From Coleophoma eucalyptorum (taxonomy: Eukaryota > Ascomycota > Leotiomycetes > Helotiales > Dermateaceae), in the NCBI GenBank assembly GCA_026120035.1, contig JALRME010000002.1, forward strand, positions 1,426,001 to 1,490,000: a DNA stretch of 64,000 nt, given 5' to 3'. Position numbers and translations under genes: made by a program. Shown here in pieces: positions 33,267 through 44,935 of this stretch (positions within the stretch are counted from its first letter, which is position 1; every line of letters starts with the position of its first letter). The notes below the pieces were generated by a model. It saw nothing but the letters and a program-made list of their open reading frames with translations, searched no databases and had not been told where the DNA came from.

Positions 33267-35480
33267 TCAGGCACTAGTGGCTTTGTCTTCCTCTAAGAAG
33301 AACTAAATTCAGATGTTAGCACATAAACATGGTAAGTTAAGCTTGTTGTAGAAGCCTTACGTAGTTGCCACTCATCTTTTGCTCCTGGTCCAATTGTGAG
33401 TTAGGCTTGTTGATACGTGGACGGTAGTTAGTTGGATCTCGGCGGAAGGTAACATCCAAGTTCTTCAAGAACTTGTTGCAGCCAGTGAGAAGGGACTCTG
33501 GAGTATTGGCACGCGCATCGAGTGAAGGTTGACCGTCGAAGACAATAACCCGATCAGCGAGATAGGTTGCCATGATGAAGTCGTGCTCGACAATGAAGGC
33601 AGTCTTCTTGGCATGCATGATAAAACGCTTGATAACTCGTGCAGCAATGATACGTTGCTCAGAATCCAGATATGCGGAAGGTTCATCAATGAGGTAAATA
33701 TCAGCTGGAAGACCAAGGGACAGGACGATAGCAACACGTTGCAATTCTCCTCCAGAGAGCGTCTTCACTTCCTGATCAATGAATTCGTCTAGCTTCAAAG
33801 GCTTGACAACATCGGTCTGGAATTGTGGCGACAAGAAGGCACTCTTGATCTTCTTGAAGAACAATTGTCGGACAGTACCCTCGAACTTTGGCGTGATTTT
33901 TTGTGGCTTCATGCTGATCTTCATATCTGGTACCTTCTTGGTACCGTCTGGCTTCTCTGCACCAGCCAGCATCTTACAGAATGTTGTCTTTCCGGTTCCG
34001 TTCTCACCCATCATAACGATAATCTCGGAATCGGTGAAATCACCGGCCTCAATCTTCAAATGGAATTTGCCCAGAGTCTTTTCCATGGCAGGATATCGGA
34101 AAGCACGGGATCTGTCAGCCATGAACTCGTCTGCGGCCTCAGAGATCTTGAAGCTGAGGGATTCTTCTCTAAAACGCAAGTTCTCGGTGGGAATGTTTCC
34201 ATCCAGGAAAATGTTAATACCTTCACGGACAGACGCTGGCAGTGTAACAACACCATAAACGGCGGGTCGTCCGTAGAGCACACAGATGAAATCAGAAAGG
34301 TAGTCAAGCACCGAAAGATCGTGCTCGACGCAGATAACGTAATCGTTTGGTCGCAAGAGAGATCGAATTATCTTGGCGGCGCTGAGACGTTGCTTGACAT
34401 CTAAGTATGATGATGGTTCGTCGAACATGTAGCTGGAAAATGTTAGCTGTAATCCCGTGACAAAATAATTCCATGACTTACACGTCAGCTTGCTGGACAC
34501 AGACCGTGGCAATGGCGAATCTTTGCAGTTCTCCTCCGGACAGCAGATTGATGTCTCGGTCCATAATATGATTGAGTTCAAGTACATCCAAACATTCTTG
34601 CAAATTATCCATTGAGGCTACACCTTCGATGAGACCCCGAACAGTCTTGTCCGGAGTTCTGACAGCTCTTGGGATACGGTCCACATATTGGGGTTTCACA
34701 ACTGCCTTGAGATCATCTTCAAGAATCTTCGTAAAGTAATCTGCAGGCTAGTTAGCATCTACTACGCCTATCTTGACCAAGAAAGAACTTGCTCTGGAGT
34801 TCAGATCCACGGAAGTATTTGATAACATCTTGCCAGTCTGGAGGGTTGTCATATCGTCCCAAATTTGGTTTGAGCTTTCCACTTAGAATCTTCAACGCAG
34901 TACTCTTTCCAATACCGTTGGAGCCGACGAGACCCAGAACCTGTCCTGGTCGAGGTGTGGGAAGTCTATGAAGCTTGAAGCTGTTGGCAGAGTATCGATG
35001 GGTGACGTGGGATTCAAGGTTGGTTGGAAGGTTGATGATGTTAATGGCGCCGAAGGGACATTTCTTGGGACAAATACCACATCCAATGCAGAGACTCTCT
35101 GAAATGAAAGCAATCTTAGATTCGGGGCTAACTTCGATACAGAGACGTCCGCTTCGCACAACGGGGCACGATTTCTTGCATTCTTGCCGACATTTCTATG
35201 CAGTCCTTATCAGCCTCTCTGTTCGTGCGTGAATGGGTGTCGTGTTATACCTTTGGTTTGCACTGTAGGGAGTGGTTATTAGCAATGGTGCACCTCGAGG
35301 CGGGGTAGTGGGGTAGATTTTGAAGTTTTTATCTTCGTACCTTGTCGGTGCTTATGATAGCGATACTGGAGTCGAGGGTCAGAATAGCCTCAGAAGAGAT
35401 AGCACTGCTGGTCTGCAGAGGCAGGCTCCTATGGAGAGCCGGCAGGGAAGTTGGACATACCGAGTAAGTTTGTCGGACAT
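33267..35480 (-). CDS. RLI1: Rli1/ABCE1 ribosome-recycling ATPase
   Basis: Iron-sulphur ABC protein that splits ribosomes after termination and aids initiation and ribosome export. Seven exons: 35480-35461, 35365-35341, 35262-35251, 35195-34793, 34740-34482, 34432-33361 and 33302-33267, 608 residues, the family's usual length. The N-terminal ferredoxin-like Cys ligands are [14 protein letters not shown] and [11 protein letters not shown]. Both nucleotide-binding domains are complete: Walker [10 protein letters not shown] and GENGTGKTT, two LSGGELQR signatures, and Walker B ending in DEPS twice. Exon 3 is only 12 nt and encodes Cys-Lys-Pro-Lys, including a cluster ligand. The intron at 34741-34792 has a GC donor (AGA/GCAAGT), the only site that keeps the frame. 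The C-terminus ends [11 protein letters not shown]. Confidence 0.97.
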
Positions 35481-35944
35481 CTTTACTGGTCAAAACAGTA
35501 ATATTAGCCCAGTCCAGTGTAAGTCGAGGTATACCCAGGGGCACTATATACCTTGACCAGAAGTGCTTGAGCAGTGTGCGGCGATAGGACTTGCGTGCTT
35601 TGTGCGGCGCGACACTTCTCTGTTTAACAGTATCTGGATCGAAGACGAGTGAGTGACAGAAGTGAAGTGTCGTTCTCTTCACAAATTCTCGATGTGGGAA
35701 ACTGCTGATTCTCTTAACTGTGATTGGCTGGTGTATGTTAATGCCTAATATCTCAGGAGTGACGTTTTTCACAGCCTCAGGTTCGGTACAACACTCTTAC
35801 AATCCGCTTCCATCTGCATCTCGAACTTTATACAGGCCAGCAGCCCACAACACCTTGACAATAGGGTGTTTATTCGATATCGTTGCTATCGTCGACTGAT
35901 AGGGGGGCCTAATGAAGATGGCTTGTAAGTATCTAGTTTTCCTC
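35481..35944. promoter_or_regulatory. RLI1 upstream region
   Basis: Region before the RLI1 start. It probably holds its promoter and, if the adjacent small gene is real, that gene's 3' end. No specific element recognised. Confidence 0.4.
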
Positions 35945-36284
35945 TTAGGCTTCTTTTCGAGCCTGGCAGTAGTCGGCTGCAGGAGCATCTGCCTGCTCGA
36001 GCATCATCACAAGCGCTGTTAGAACGCGACTATATCCTTTGGATTCGACTCGGAATTGATCTATCTGGATCTCACGATGGTGGCGTATCTCTTCCGATGC
36101 TAGAAAGTCCGTGGAATAGTTTTGCAGACTCTCAATCGACGTCAATGGCCCAGATTTCACCTTCAGCCCTGCCTCATCGAGACTCTATCAAGCAATGTGT
36201 AATGCGCCGCGGACCTTCACTACTTCCAGAGATACAATTTATGTGCGGTTTGGGCAAGGCCTGGATCGCTCATACCGTCTTCAT
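35945..36284 (-). CDS. candidate small helical protein, two exons
   Basis: Exon 2 (36184-35945) is a 79-codon frame with normal amino-acid balance and strong helical character (IRHHREIQIDQFRVESKGYS, then LTALVMMLEQADAPAADYC). Its upstream end coincides with an in-frame TAG that doubles as an acceptor (GCTTGATAG). A 9-nt first exon (36284-36276, ATG AAG ACG) followed by a GTATGA donor would join in phase 0, giving 82 residues and a 91-bp intron. No family is recognised and the branch site is not textbook. The frame sits in the promoter interval between RLI1 and CHD1, so it may be a chance open frame or part of a leader. Its 5' end is the weakest part of the model. Confidence 0.35.
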
Positions 36285-36377
36285 GGCATCCTGTCAAGAT
36301 CCGAACAGCCTGTCTTAACCAAGAGTTTCTTGAGTGCAAATGCTAACGTCGTCGCCCTAGCCCCACTACAGACCACG

Positions 36378-39300
36378 ATGGATTCGAGTTCGAGTACATT
36401 CAAGCATGCTGCCAATGGCCATAAGTCTCCACTTGGAGCTTCTGTATTCACGAACGATGACGCCCCTTACGATTCCGAGTCAGACCTTTCCGATGTTGCA
36501 AAATCTGCTGGAGAGCAACCATCGCCGCCGACCCCCCCAAACCAGCAATCCATTTCGGAAGACCAAGCCTCTGATCACTCAGAATCATCCGAATCTGAAG
36601 CAAACAATGCCTCTGACGATGCTGATTTTGATATGGAGGACAGCCCGCCACCGACCGCTGTAAACAATGGCCACGACCGTTCCACGTCGGTAGAATCTAG
36701 AAGACCTGCCAAGCGGAAGTTGGGCGTCGAGGACGATGAACACATTTTGGCAAACCCAGAGCTTTATGGCTTGAGACGAAGTGTACGTGGTAGATACCCT
36801 GTTCTGCACAAATTCGAAAGCTAACGCGACCGTTTAGGGACGCCCAGTGCAGCAGAGAACGATTGTAAGCCGTCGTCCTTTTAACATCAATCCCTCAAGA
36901 CATACTGACGCGCATAGATTGAGTCTGATGATGATGATGATAATGATTCTGACTCGGACGTTGTTACATCTCACAGAACTAAGAGACGAAGACAAGTCAA
37001 TTCTAGACCGTGTATGTAGAGCCCATTTCCTCGCTGCCTGGCACTTACTGAGTCTTGACCCAGCCTCAAAGCGAGATACTCCTCTCCGTGCCTCGACCTC
37101 AACTGGGAATTCCGACTCTGATACAGATACCTATGGTGGTGCACGAGCACGCAGTATGACGAAGAAGCAGCGGCGTCGTCAGCTTGAAGCTGGTAACCTG
37201 GCTCCTATCCTACAAGAAAAGCGGTGGAACAGCCGCCGCGCCGCACAAGTCACAGCTGGAGCCTATCAAGAGAGCGATGCAGAGCTTGAAGATGAGTCCG
37301 AGATGATGACCCCGAACTACTGGACAAACGATGTTGAGGATACATCACCGTATATTGATATTGTCTTGAAGCACAAATTGCAGGATGGCCTGGAAATGAG
37401 CAAGGAGGATTTAGGCCGCGATGACTTTGACTACTACATCAAGTGGCAGGGTAAATCCCATTACCATGCCACTTGGGAGACCGAGGCTTCGCTGAAAGGG
37501 ATGCGAGGATTTCGCCGTCTTGAGAACTACTACCGCAAGATTGTATTAGAAGATATCGACATGGCTCGAGATGACAACATCCCACCAGAGACAAAGGAGA
37601 AATGGATGTTAGACCGAGAACGCGATGCAGATGCTCTCATCGACACAACACAGGTAGAGAGAGTCATTGGTACCCGTGCCGGTGAAGAAGGAACAGAGTA
37701 CTTCGTAAAGTGGAAGAGTCTATACTATGAGTCTTGTTCGTGGGAGACAGAGGCTCTGATCAGCGATATCGCACAAGAAGCTATTGACCATTTCTTGGAT
37801 CGAAGCTCAAGATCCTTCACATCCGACCGAGATCAGTCAAACCCCAACACTCGCACTGGCCATATACCACTCCGAGAGCAGCCAGCTTACATCAAGAACG
37901 GCCAACTTCGCGATTTTCAGATTACTGGTCTAAATTTCCTTGCTTACAACTGGAGCAGGAACAAGAACGTAATTCTTGCAGACGAGATGGGCCTCGGAAA
38001 GACAGTTCAGACCGTGTCGTTCATGAATTGGCTCCGCCACGATCGTCGCCAAGAAGGCCCGTTCCTGGTTGTCGTCCCACTCACAACCATACCTGCATGG
38101 GCTGCCACCTTTGATCACTGGTCCCCAGATACCAATTATGTCATCTACAACGGCAAAGAAGCATCTCGGTCTATCATTCGGGAGTACGAGTTACTCATTG
38201 ACGGAAATGTTAAGAGGCCGAAGTTTAACGTTCTTCTTACGTCTTATGAATACATTCTTGCTGATGCTACGTTCTTGGCTCAGATCAAGTGGCAATTCAT
38301 GGCAGTTGATGAAGCACATCGTCTCAAGAACCGAGAATCACAACTCTATGTCAAGCTTTTGGATTTCAAGGCTCCAAGCCGCCTGCTCATCACAGGTACA
38401 CCTGTCCAGAACACACTGGGTGAACTCTCCGCACTGATGGACTTTCTCATGCCTGGCGAACTTGATATTGAGGAGAATATGGATCTGACCGAAGAGGCTG
38501 CTGGTGAGAAAATCCAAGATCTTACAACAAAGATCCAACCGTACATTCTCCGCCGCACAAAGCAAAAGGTGGAGAATGATCTGCCTCCCAAGAGCGAGAA
38601 GATCATTCGGGTGGAGCTTTCTGATGTCCAGTTGGACTACTACAAAAACATTCTCACCAGAAATTATGCCGCGCTCAACGAAGGTGCTAAGGGGCAGAAG
38701 CAATCTCTTTTAAACATCATGATGGAGCTCAAAAAAGCTAGTAATCATCCTTACATGTTCCCAAACGCAGAGGAGAAGATCTTGAAGGGTAGTGAGAGAC
38801 GTGAGGACCAGCTCAAGGGTCTGATTGCTAGTAGCGGCAAGATGATGCTGCTTGATCAATTACTGACGAAGCTCAAGAGAGATGGACATCGAGTTCTGAT
38901 TTTCAGTCAGATGGTCAAGATGCTTGACATCCTTGGTGACTACCTCCAACTTCGTGGCCATCAGTTCCAACGTCTTGACGGAACTATTGCTGCTGGTCCT
39001 CGGCGCATGGCTATTGATCACTTCAACGCTGAGGATAGTAACGACTTTTGTTTCTTGCTTTCCACTCGTGCTGGTGGCTTGGGTATCAATCTGATGACCG
39101 CTGACACCGTCATTATCTTTGACTCTGACTGGAATCCTCAAGCAGATCTTCAAGCAATGGCTCGCGCTCATCGTATCGGCCAGAAAAAACCTGTTAGCAT
39201 TTATAGACTTGTGTCAAAGGAGACAGTTGAGGAAGAAGTTCTAGAACGGGCCCGCAACAAGCTCATGCTTGAATTCATTACTATCCAAAGAGGCGTCACA

Positions 39301-41212
39301 GACAAAGAGAAGAAGGAGTTGAGAGAAAAGGCTGTCAAAGCTGGCAAGATCGATGATCCAAAGTCTTCGGAAGATATCTCTAGGATTCTTAAGCGTCGTG
39401 GACAGAAGATGTTCGAGCAATCAGGCAACCAAAAGAAGCTTGAAGAGCTTGACATCGATTCTGTCCTTGAAAATGCTGAAGAGCACAAAACTGAAGTCCC
39501 TGAGGGCATGGTCGCCGATGGTGGAGAAGACTTCCTTAAGAGTTTCGAGTATACAGATGTCAAGATTGACTTGGAATGGGACGACATCATTCCAAAGGAT
39601 CAATTAGACAGCATCAAGGCGGAAGAAGAAAAGCGTGCCCATGAAGAGTATCTCGCTCGAGTTGTTGAGGAGAACGCACCGCGAAAGGCGGCAATGAAGA
39701 CAGGAGAGCAAATGGATCGGGAGCAGCGATTAGCCAAGAAGCGCGAACGTGACCAAGCTGAAGCGGACGAAAAGCGTGAGGCTGAGGCCAACCGGGCCGA
39801 CCCCAAGCGAGAGCTCAACGATAAAGAGGCTCGCAATCTATTTCGAGCTTTCCTTCGATACGGTTCAATCGACGAACGGGGCGAGGAGCTCATTAAAGAC
39901 GCTCGCCTGGTTGGGCGCGACTTTGACCTCCTCAAGGCTACTCTTCAAGCCGTCACGGACGAGAGCAACAAGCGACTTAGAGATGAAGCAGCAAGAGTGG
40001 AAGCAATGGAACGTCAGTCCAACAAACCCTTGACGAAGAAAGACAAAAAGGCTGTTCTCTTTGACTTCCTTGGTGTAAAGAGGTTGAACGCGGAGACTGT
40101 AATCGAGCGTCCAAATGAAATGAAGATGCTCAGGGATGTCCTCAATAGTCAAGAGGACTTCCGTAAGTTCCGCGTCCCTGATGCTACCAAAGCTGCTCAC
40201 TACTCGTGTGACTGGGGGGCGAAAGAAGATGGGATGCTACTGGTTGGAATTCACCGACACGGTTATGGAGCGTGGGTCCCCATCAGAGAGGATCCTGATC
40301 TTGGCCTCGCTGACAAGTTCTTCTTGGAGGAACATCGTGTGGACAAGAAGGAAGAGCGCAGCAAGGGAGAAGAAAAAGTCGCTAAGGCACCTGGTGCTGT
40401 ACATCTTGTGCGACGAGCCGACTACCTCCTATCAGTACTGAAGGCCAAATATCTCGACAACCAAGCAGCCAAGCGTGCAGTTGAAAACCACCATCGAAAC
40501 AACAAAAAGCATGAACGCAATGGACATCGACGGTCAGAAGCAAGAGGTTCTATTTCTGCATCACCTGCACCACAACTCAAGAAACGCCAGTCTGAACATC
40601 GTGATCGCGATCGTGCTCACAGCCACAGTCATAGTAATGGTGGCCACCGTGATCCGCGACGTGAGAGTGGTGGTGACTCTCGAGCCGATCTCAAGAGAAA
40701 GCACAGCGGAGATGATGATCGTCATTCAAAGCATAGGAGATCCGAGGGCAGTACTAAACCCGGGGATTCCGACCCAATGCTTAAAGTTGTCTTCCGACCT
40801 GTTAGAGACAGCCTCAAGCGCGTTCAATTAGCCACCAAGGATCACATCAAGTCTCAAAAGGAACGTGCATCGGTCATGAAGAACGAATTGCAAAAACTTG
40901 GGCGGTTTATTGAAGACATCCTAGAGGATCGAGAAACCATGGAAGCCATGCAAGAGGGAAATAAGAACAACATGACAGATAGAGTTTGGTAAGGAGTGCT
41001 ACTGCGTCCCCAAGGTCTACTTGCTAACATTTTGCAGGAACTACATTGCTACTTACTGGCCAATTACGCCTCATCCTCCAGGAAAACAACTGGCACGGCT
41101 GTATGCGAAAATGAATGGAGAGGCAACTGAGGACAAGAAAGAGAGTGAGAGCAAGGCTGTTGCTAATGGCACAACTAAAGCACCTCTCAAAGTTGAGAGT
41201 GCAGCCACTTAA
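36378..41212 (+). CDS. CHD1: Chd1-type chromatin remodelling ATPase
   Basis: ATP-dependent nucleosome-spacing enzyme acting on transcribed genes. Five exons: 36378-36782, 36838-36864, 36918-37011, 37064-40988 and 41038-41212, 1541 residues. The N-terminus is acidic and Ser-rich. Two chromodomains follow (FDYYIKWQGKSHYHATWE and EYFVKWKSLYYESCSWE). The SNF2 ATPase has Walker A ADEMGLGKT at about residue 480 and the DEAH box near 590; the helicase C-lobe carries the ARAHRIGQ motif near 880. Then come a SANT-SLIDE-like DNA-binding region and a CHCT/DUF4208-type C-terminus (VFRPVRDSLKRVQ). A His/Ser/Arg-rich linker precedes the latter. Exon 2 is 27 nt, nine codons. The four introns are 49-55 bp and keep frame. 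Confidence 0.96.
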
Positions 41213-43925
41213 GGCGTTATTTGAATCTGAAGTTACATTGCATTGGCGTTTGTGATCAGCGAAATGGGTCTAGGGTTTGGTATGCATGTTTATGGGGTTC
41301 TGGGTGAACTGGAGTTTTCGGCATTTATGATGGCGTATTAAGTCTGAAGTTCCTCCCTCTTAGACGAGAGACCTGAGACCCCGGCACGAAGTGGTGTTCA
41401 TGGTGAAAAATTTGGGCATCCGGAAGAAAGGATGTAATACTTGTCCTTACACCTGTACATGGGGTACAGTTTTACAAAAAGAAGTTGGTGATTATTGAAA
41501 AAGGTTTGGAGGTTCTGATATGGTTTTACCTTCTTGCAAGCGTGGAGAATAGCTACGTCAGCATCAGTCTATGTTGTTGCTCTGCATCTGTGCAGGTGAT
41601 TTATATACATCACAACGCAAATAAATCACTAAATTTAGAAAATTGGGCACCGGGTGCTGTGACTTTCTCTGCAGTTTGATATGTTTGCAAACGACCTACT
41701 TCGTTATGAATTAAGTGAGAGTAAAGGTTTTACCAAGATCGAGCCTCTCTGCTAACGTCATTGAATTCACTCCATCCCACCGACTCACCGGTCTGGACAA
41801 GCTGGCAGTCCCAAAGTCTGTCCTCTTCAACTCAGTAGCAACAATCCAATAGACCGAGATCCTACTCCCACAGAACCTCGGTCTCTAGCACCGAGTCAAG
41901 CAGAAAAGGACTTGCCAACATCCCTACACCACCGACACTGACTCTGCGGCATTTTCGAAGCGTGGTGGACTTGGTCTCTGGTCCTATCGCTTGGTTCCGT
42001 TGGTTTGGCGGTTTGGTAGTCTCGGCATCTTTGTGGATTGCATGGCCATGTGGCTCGATATCGGGGGGAAGGCTGGAGGTGGAGAGAGAAACTAAGCGCG
42101 TATAGTATTTTTTCCCCCCAGTTCTAGGATATTTGGTCTTCTATGACGACGTTTTTGGAAATTTCTTATATGTAGTGACGGTGGTGTAGGTTTTGTTGTT
42201 TTTTACATGACTTTTGTTTTAGAAAGTGTCTGTCTAGTTGCTTTCGTGATTATTGAGAGGTTTGGGAGCGAATAGGATGCCTACTCATCAAGCTTGGTTC
42301 TTTAGGTCCGGTGCTGCCTTGGATCTGGTTTGGAATGTTGTCGCGTGCGCATTTGGGAATCTTGATGCATGAATACTCCTAGTCTTTTACGGGCTAGGGA
42401 ACAACACAGCGCATTAGCAATGTCAACAGCCTACGGAAAACCACCGCAGACTACTTGACAATTGAGCTTATTCACGAAGAACTCCGAGAACGCATTGAGA
42501 TAATGCAGAGGGAGAGATGCATCGGAAGAAAGCGGCAACATAAGCAACCAAAGAACTAGCTTCACGATATCACTACTGCAACCCCTAGCGTTTGCAATTC
42601 TTATCGGAGAGAGCACTGTTCCCATCTTTTCAAAAGAGAAAAAAGAATAAATTAAAGCAAATTATTTGGCCTGCCTGATAGCCCGATGATTCAGCGGTCA
42701 TGCCAGTCTGTACTTATCAGATGCTTGTACTTTTTGTCTCCTCTGTTTATGCTGGACTGCGAGATAGAGGCACGGGGGATTGGATGTGCAAAAATGTAGG
42801 TCACGCTGGAGGAAATACAGCACGGACCTCGGTGTTGTTGAGGCAGGAAATGATTGAGAAGGATCATAATGCTAGATTCTTGAAGGAAAAAAAAACAATT
42901 TCGAACTTAATCCAAGGCCACGGAGGACAGTATAGGACCCCCAAACGCAAATCTAAGACTTGTAGTCCGTGCTCTAGAAAGGCTCGACGAACAGCTAATA
43001 TGTCTGCGAAGTCTAAGACGAGCTCCGAGTGGATCAGGCCTTTAACGAGCACGTTCTCCCATAGGCGGAAGAATTTAGGGTCCTCGTTTTTTGATTTCTC
43101 CAACTTCTCTGGGGAGTGGAGTCCGGAGACGAACTAGCGGGATGGGAGAATGGCCGAGGTAGAAGAACAACAGCGTGGAGAGGGAAGACCCGCAAAACCG
43201 TATGTCAACCACGAAGCTGGAGAGGAGAGGTCAAAACAGCCCATCGGTATCTTCTTTTCCGTGGTAGTCCAGAGCTGAAAAAAATCCCTTATGGCGGCTG
43301 ACGATGGCAACCAGACAGTCTTTTCTTGCGTGGTGGCACGATGGAAAGAAAGTTGCAGTCGTGCCAGCAGTGTCTTGAGTGGCCAAGGGGCCGGTCTGGC
43401 TCTAACTTCGGCGAGGCGTCTTGGGGTTCGAATCAAGCCGGACGCCAAGCTTAAAATTAAGTCTAAAGAAGCATTCCTCCGCTCCATTGGTGGCCTAGTG
43501 CAATCCTGGGAGGTTGCAGTTCAGCAGAAGTTTTGCAGAACCCTGCATGTCATCGTACGCTGAGAAGGTCGAGCCAATCATCTGCTGCCAAAGGGCGACC
43601 AGAGTTGCTCTGGCAGGACCTCGTCGCTGCATGTCACTTGCGGCTGCAGTCGGCTTGCTTTCCTTCGCAATCTTAAGTGAGATCTAGAGCCAGAGTGGAA
43701 GCAGGGCAGATCTACGACATCCTCGTTGCAAACGTCAAATCCAGTCCTGGCATGGATATCAGCAAATTGCCCTTCTTTCACTTCTCGAGGAACGTTCCAT
43801 CCCATCACGCCCGTTCACGGCGTTGCTGGCGCTGGTTACATAGTGCCCTCTGCTTTTTTACTTTGCACTGTTTCTTCCCCGCCACTCCATCCTATTGTAT
43901 GCGAATGATGGGGCCCCAATACTGT

Positions 43926-44697
43926 CCCCAGCCTCAGACGAGTCGGCCCTTTTGCAAGACTCCACTGGTGGCTTGAGGCGGTTAGATAGCAAGGTGACAA
44001 CATAAACGTGGTGAAAGTACTCGTACGAGAAGCCGTGCTGGTGGATTCTCGTCGGGAGACTAGATCCTCCCGAGCAGCTGGTCTTGTGCAACGTACGTTG
44101 ACAGGGGCAAGCTATGCATCTTTTCTTTTCCTTTCCAGGTGCCAAGTAACGGCGAGCCCCGTATACACATGTACCTGTGCCGTTACACATCATCTCTTAT
44201 TTGGTCATCACGTACAATACAAATGCAAGGAGAAGGACCGACTCGACCAGCTGGAATGCTAGCGTTGCGTTGCTCTGGCAGCTACTATAGCGGCTTTCCC
44301 CAAGCTGCATTCTGCTGGTATGGGATCATTGTCGGTCCTTAGTAGCATCTCCATTCCCCAGGTTCCACGCAAAATGGAATGTGTCTCTCCACAATCTCCA
44401 AATTCATTTGCTACAATGCTACTGGGCTTGACCAGAAAAAGCTTGACACGCCTGGTCTTGCCACGCTTTATTCTCACCTAAGCTTTTCTCTGCTCCTGGA
44501 ATATCATGTGCTCTCTAGTCCATTGTCAACATCCTTGTTCGAACACCGCAGATGGGTTTTTTCCAGCAGCAGTACATTTGGTGTCTGGCGGTGACACGGC
44601 CTGAAATGCTCCCAAGGTCAAGGATACGTACACGAGCACGTATCCCCAGTTCGCCACGATCATCCAACCTTGTCCTCGCTAGCTTCTAAGTCCCCAG
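43926..44697 (+). promoter_or_regulatory. four CCCCAG elements, candidate CreA/Mig1 sites
   Basis: CCCCAG occurs at 43926-43931, 44356-44361, 44644-44649 and 44692-44697, all in the same orientation within about 1 kb of the transporter start. Its reverse complement CTGGGG fits the SYGGRG consensus of the fungal carbon-repression factor CreA. Glucose repression of a sugar transporter would make sense, but this is inference from short matches. Confidence 0.4.
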
Positions 44698-44810
44698 GTC
44701 CCCGTATCCCTAGGAAGCATTTGAATTTTCTCCCCCGGTGCGGAAAAGCGATACAAACATAGACGAAGAAAGGGCCGAGACCGCACGCCCACATTGCTTG
44801 TGTCTGGAGG

Positions 44811-44816
44811 TATATA
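44811..44816 (+). promoter_or_regulatory. TATA box candidate of the transporter gene
   Basis: TATATA about 120 bp before the transporter ATG, followed by a CT-rich leader typical of strongly expressed fungal genes. Confidence 0.5.
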
Positions 44817-44935
44817 GACCTCTACTTCTCCCTTGTAATACCTTTACTCTCCTCTCCATTCTGTCATCGAAAGGCCTCGGATCGATATTTTATCTCTCTT
44901 TGTCAATTTCCCCAACTAATCTGCCGCTCGCCAAC

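Larger units (their letters stand above)
41213..44935. other. 3.7-kb gene-poor stretch
   Basis: The first few hundred bases should be the CHD1 3' region; the last kilobase is the sugar-transporter promoter. Between them, frames on both strands overlap at 42700-43137 (plus) and 42864-43487 (minus). None has a recognisable domain or a coherent exon structure. The minus-strand frame at 42864-43103 has the more protein-like composition and begins right after a TAG that could be an acceptor. A decayed or very fast-evolving gene is possible but not supported. A tRNA-like T-loop at about 43430 fails to fold. Confidence 0.4.

Noticed and set aside
33779..34404. Long plus-strand frames antisense to RLI1
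   Set aside because: Shadows of strongly conserved ABC-domain codons.
16498..41212. Sirtuin, Pol X, Prp40 and Chd1 as one functional gene cluster
   Set aside because: The genes are housekeeping, on mixed strands, and interleaved with unrelated trafficking and translation genes; proximity alone does not support a system.
43395..43450. tRNA-like GGTTCGAATC T-loop
   Set aside because: The flanking bases do not form a five-pair T stem around a seven-base loop, and no matching anticodon or acceptor stem is found.
44738..44935. N-terminal extension of the sugar transporter in the same frame
   Set aside because: It includes the TATA element and CT-rich leader; sugar porters start near the Gly-rich MPGGGAAP.
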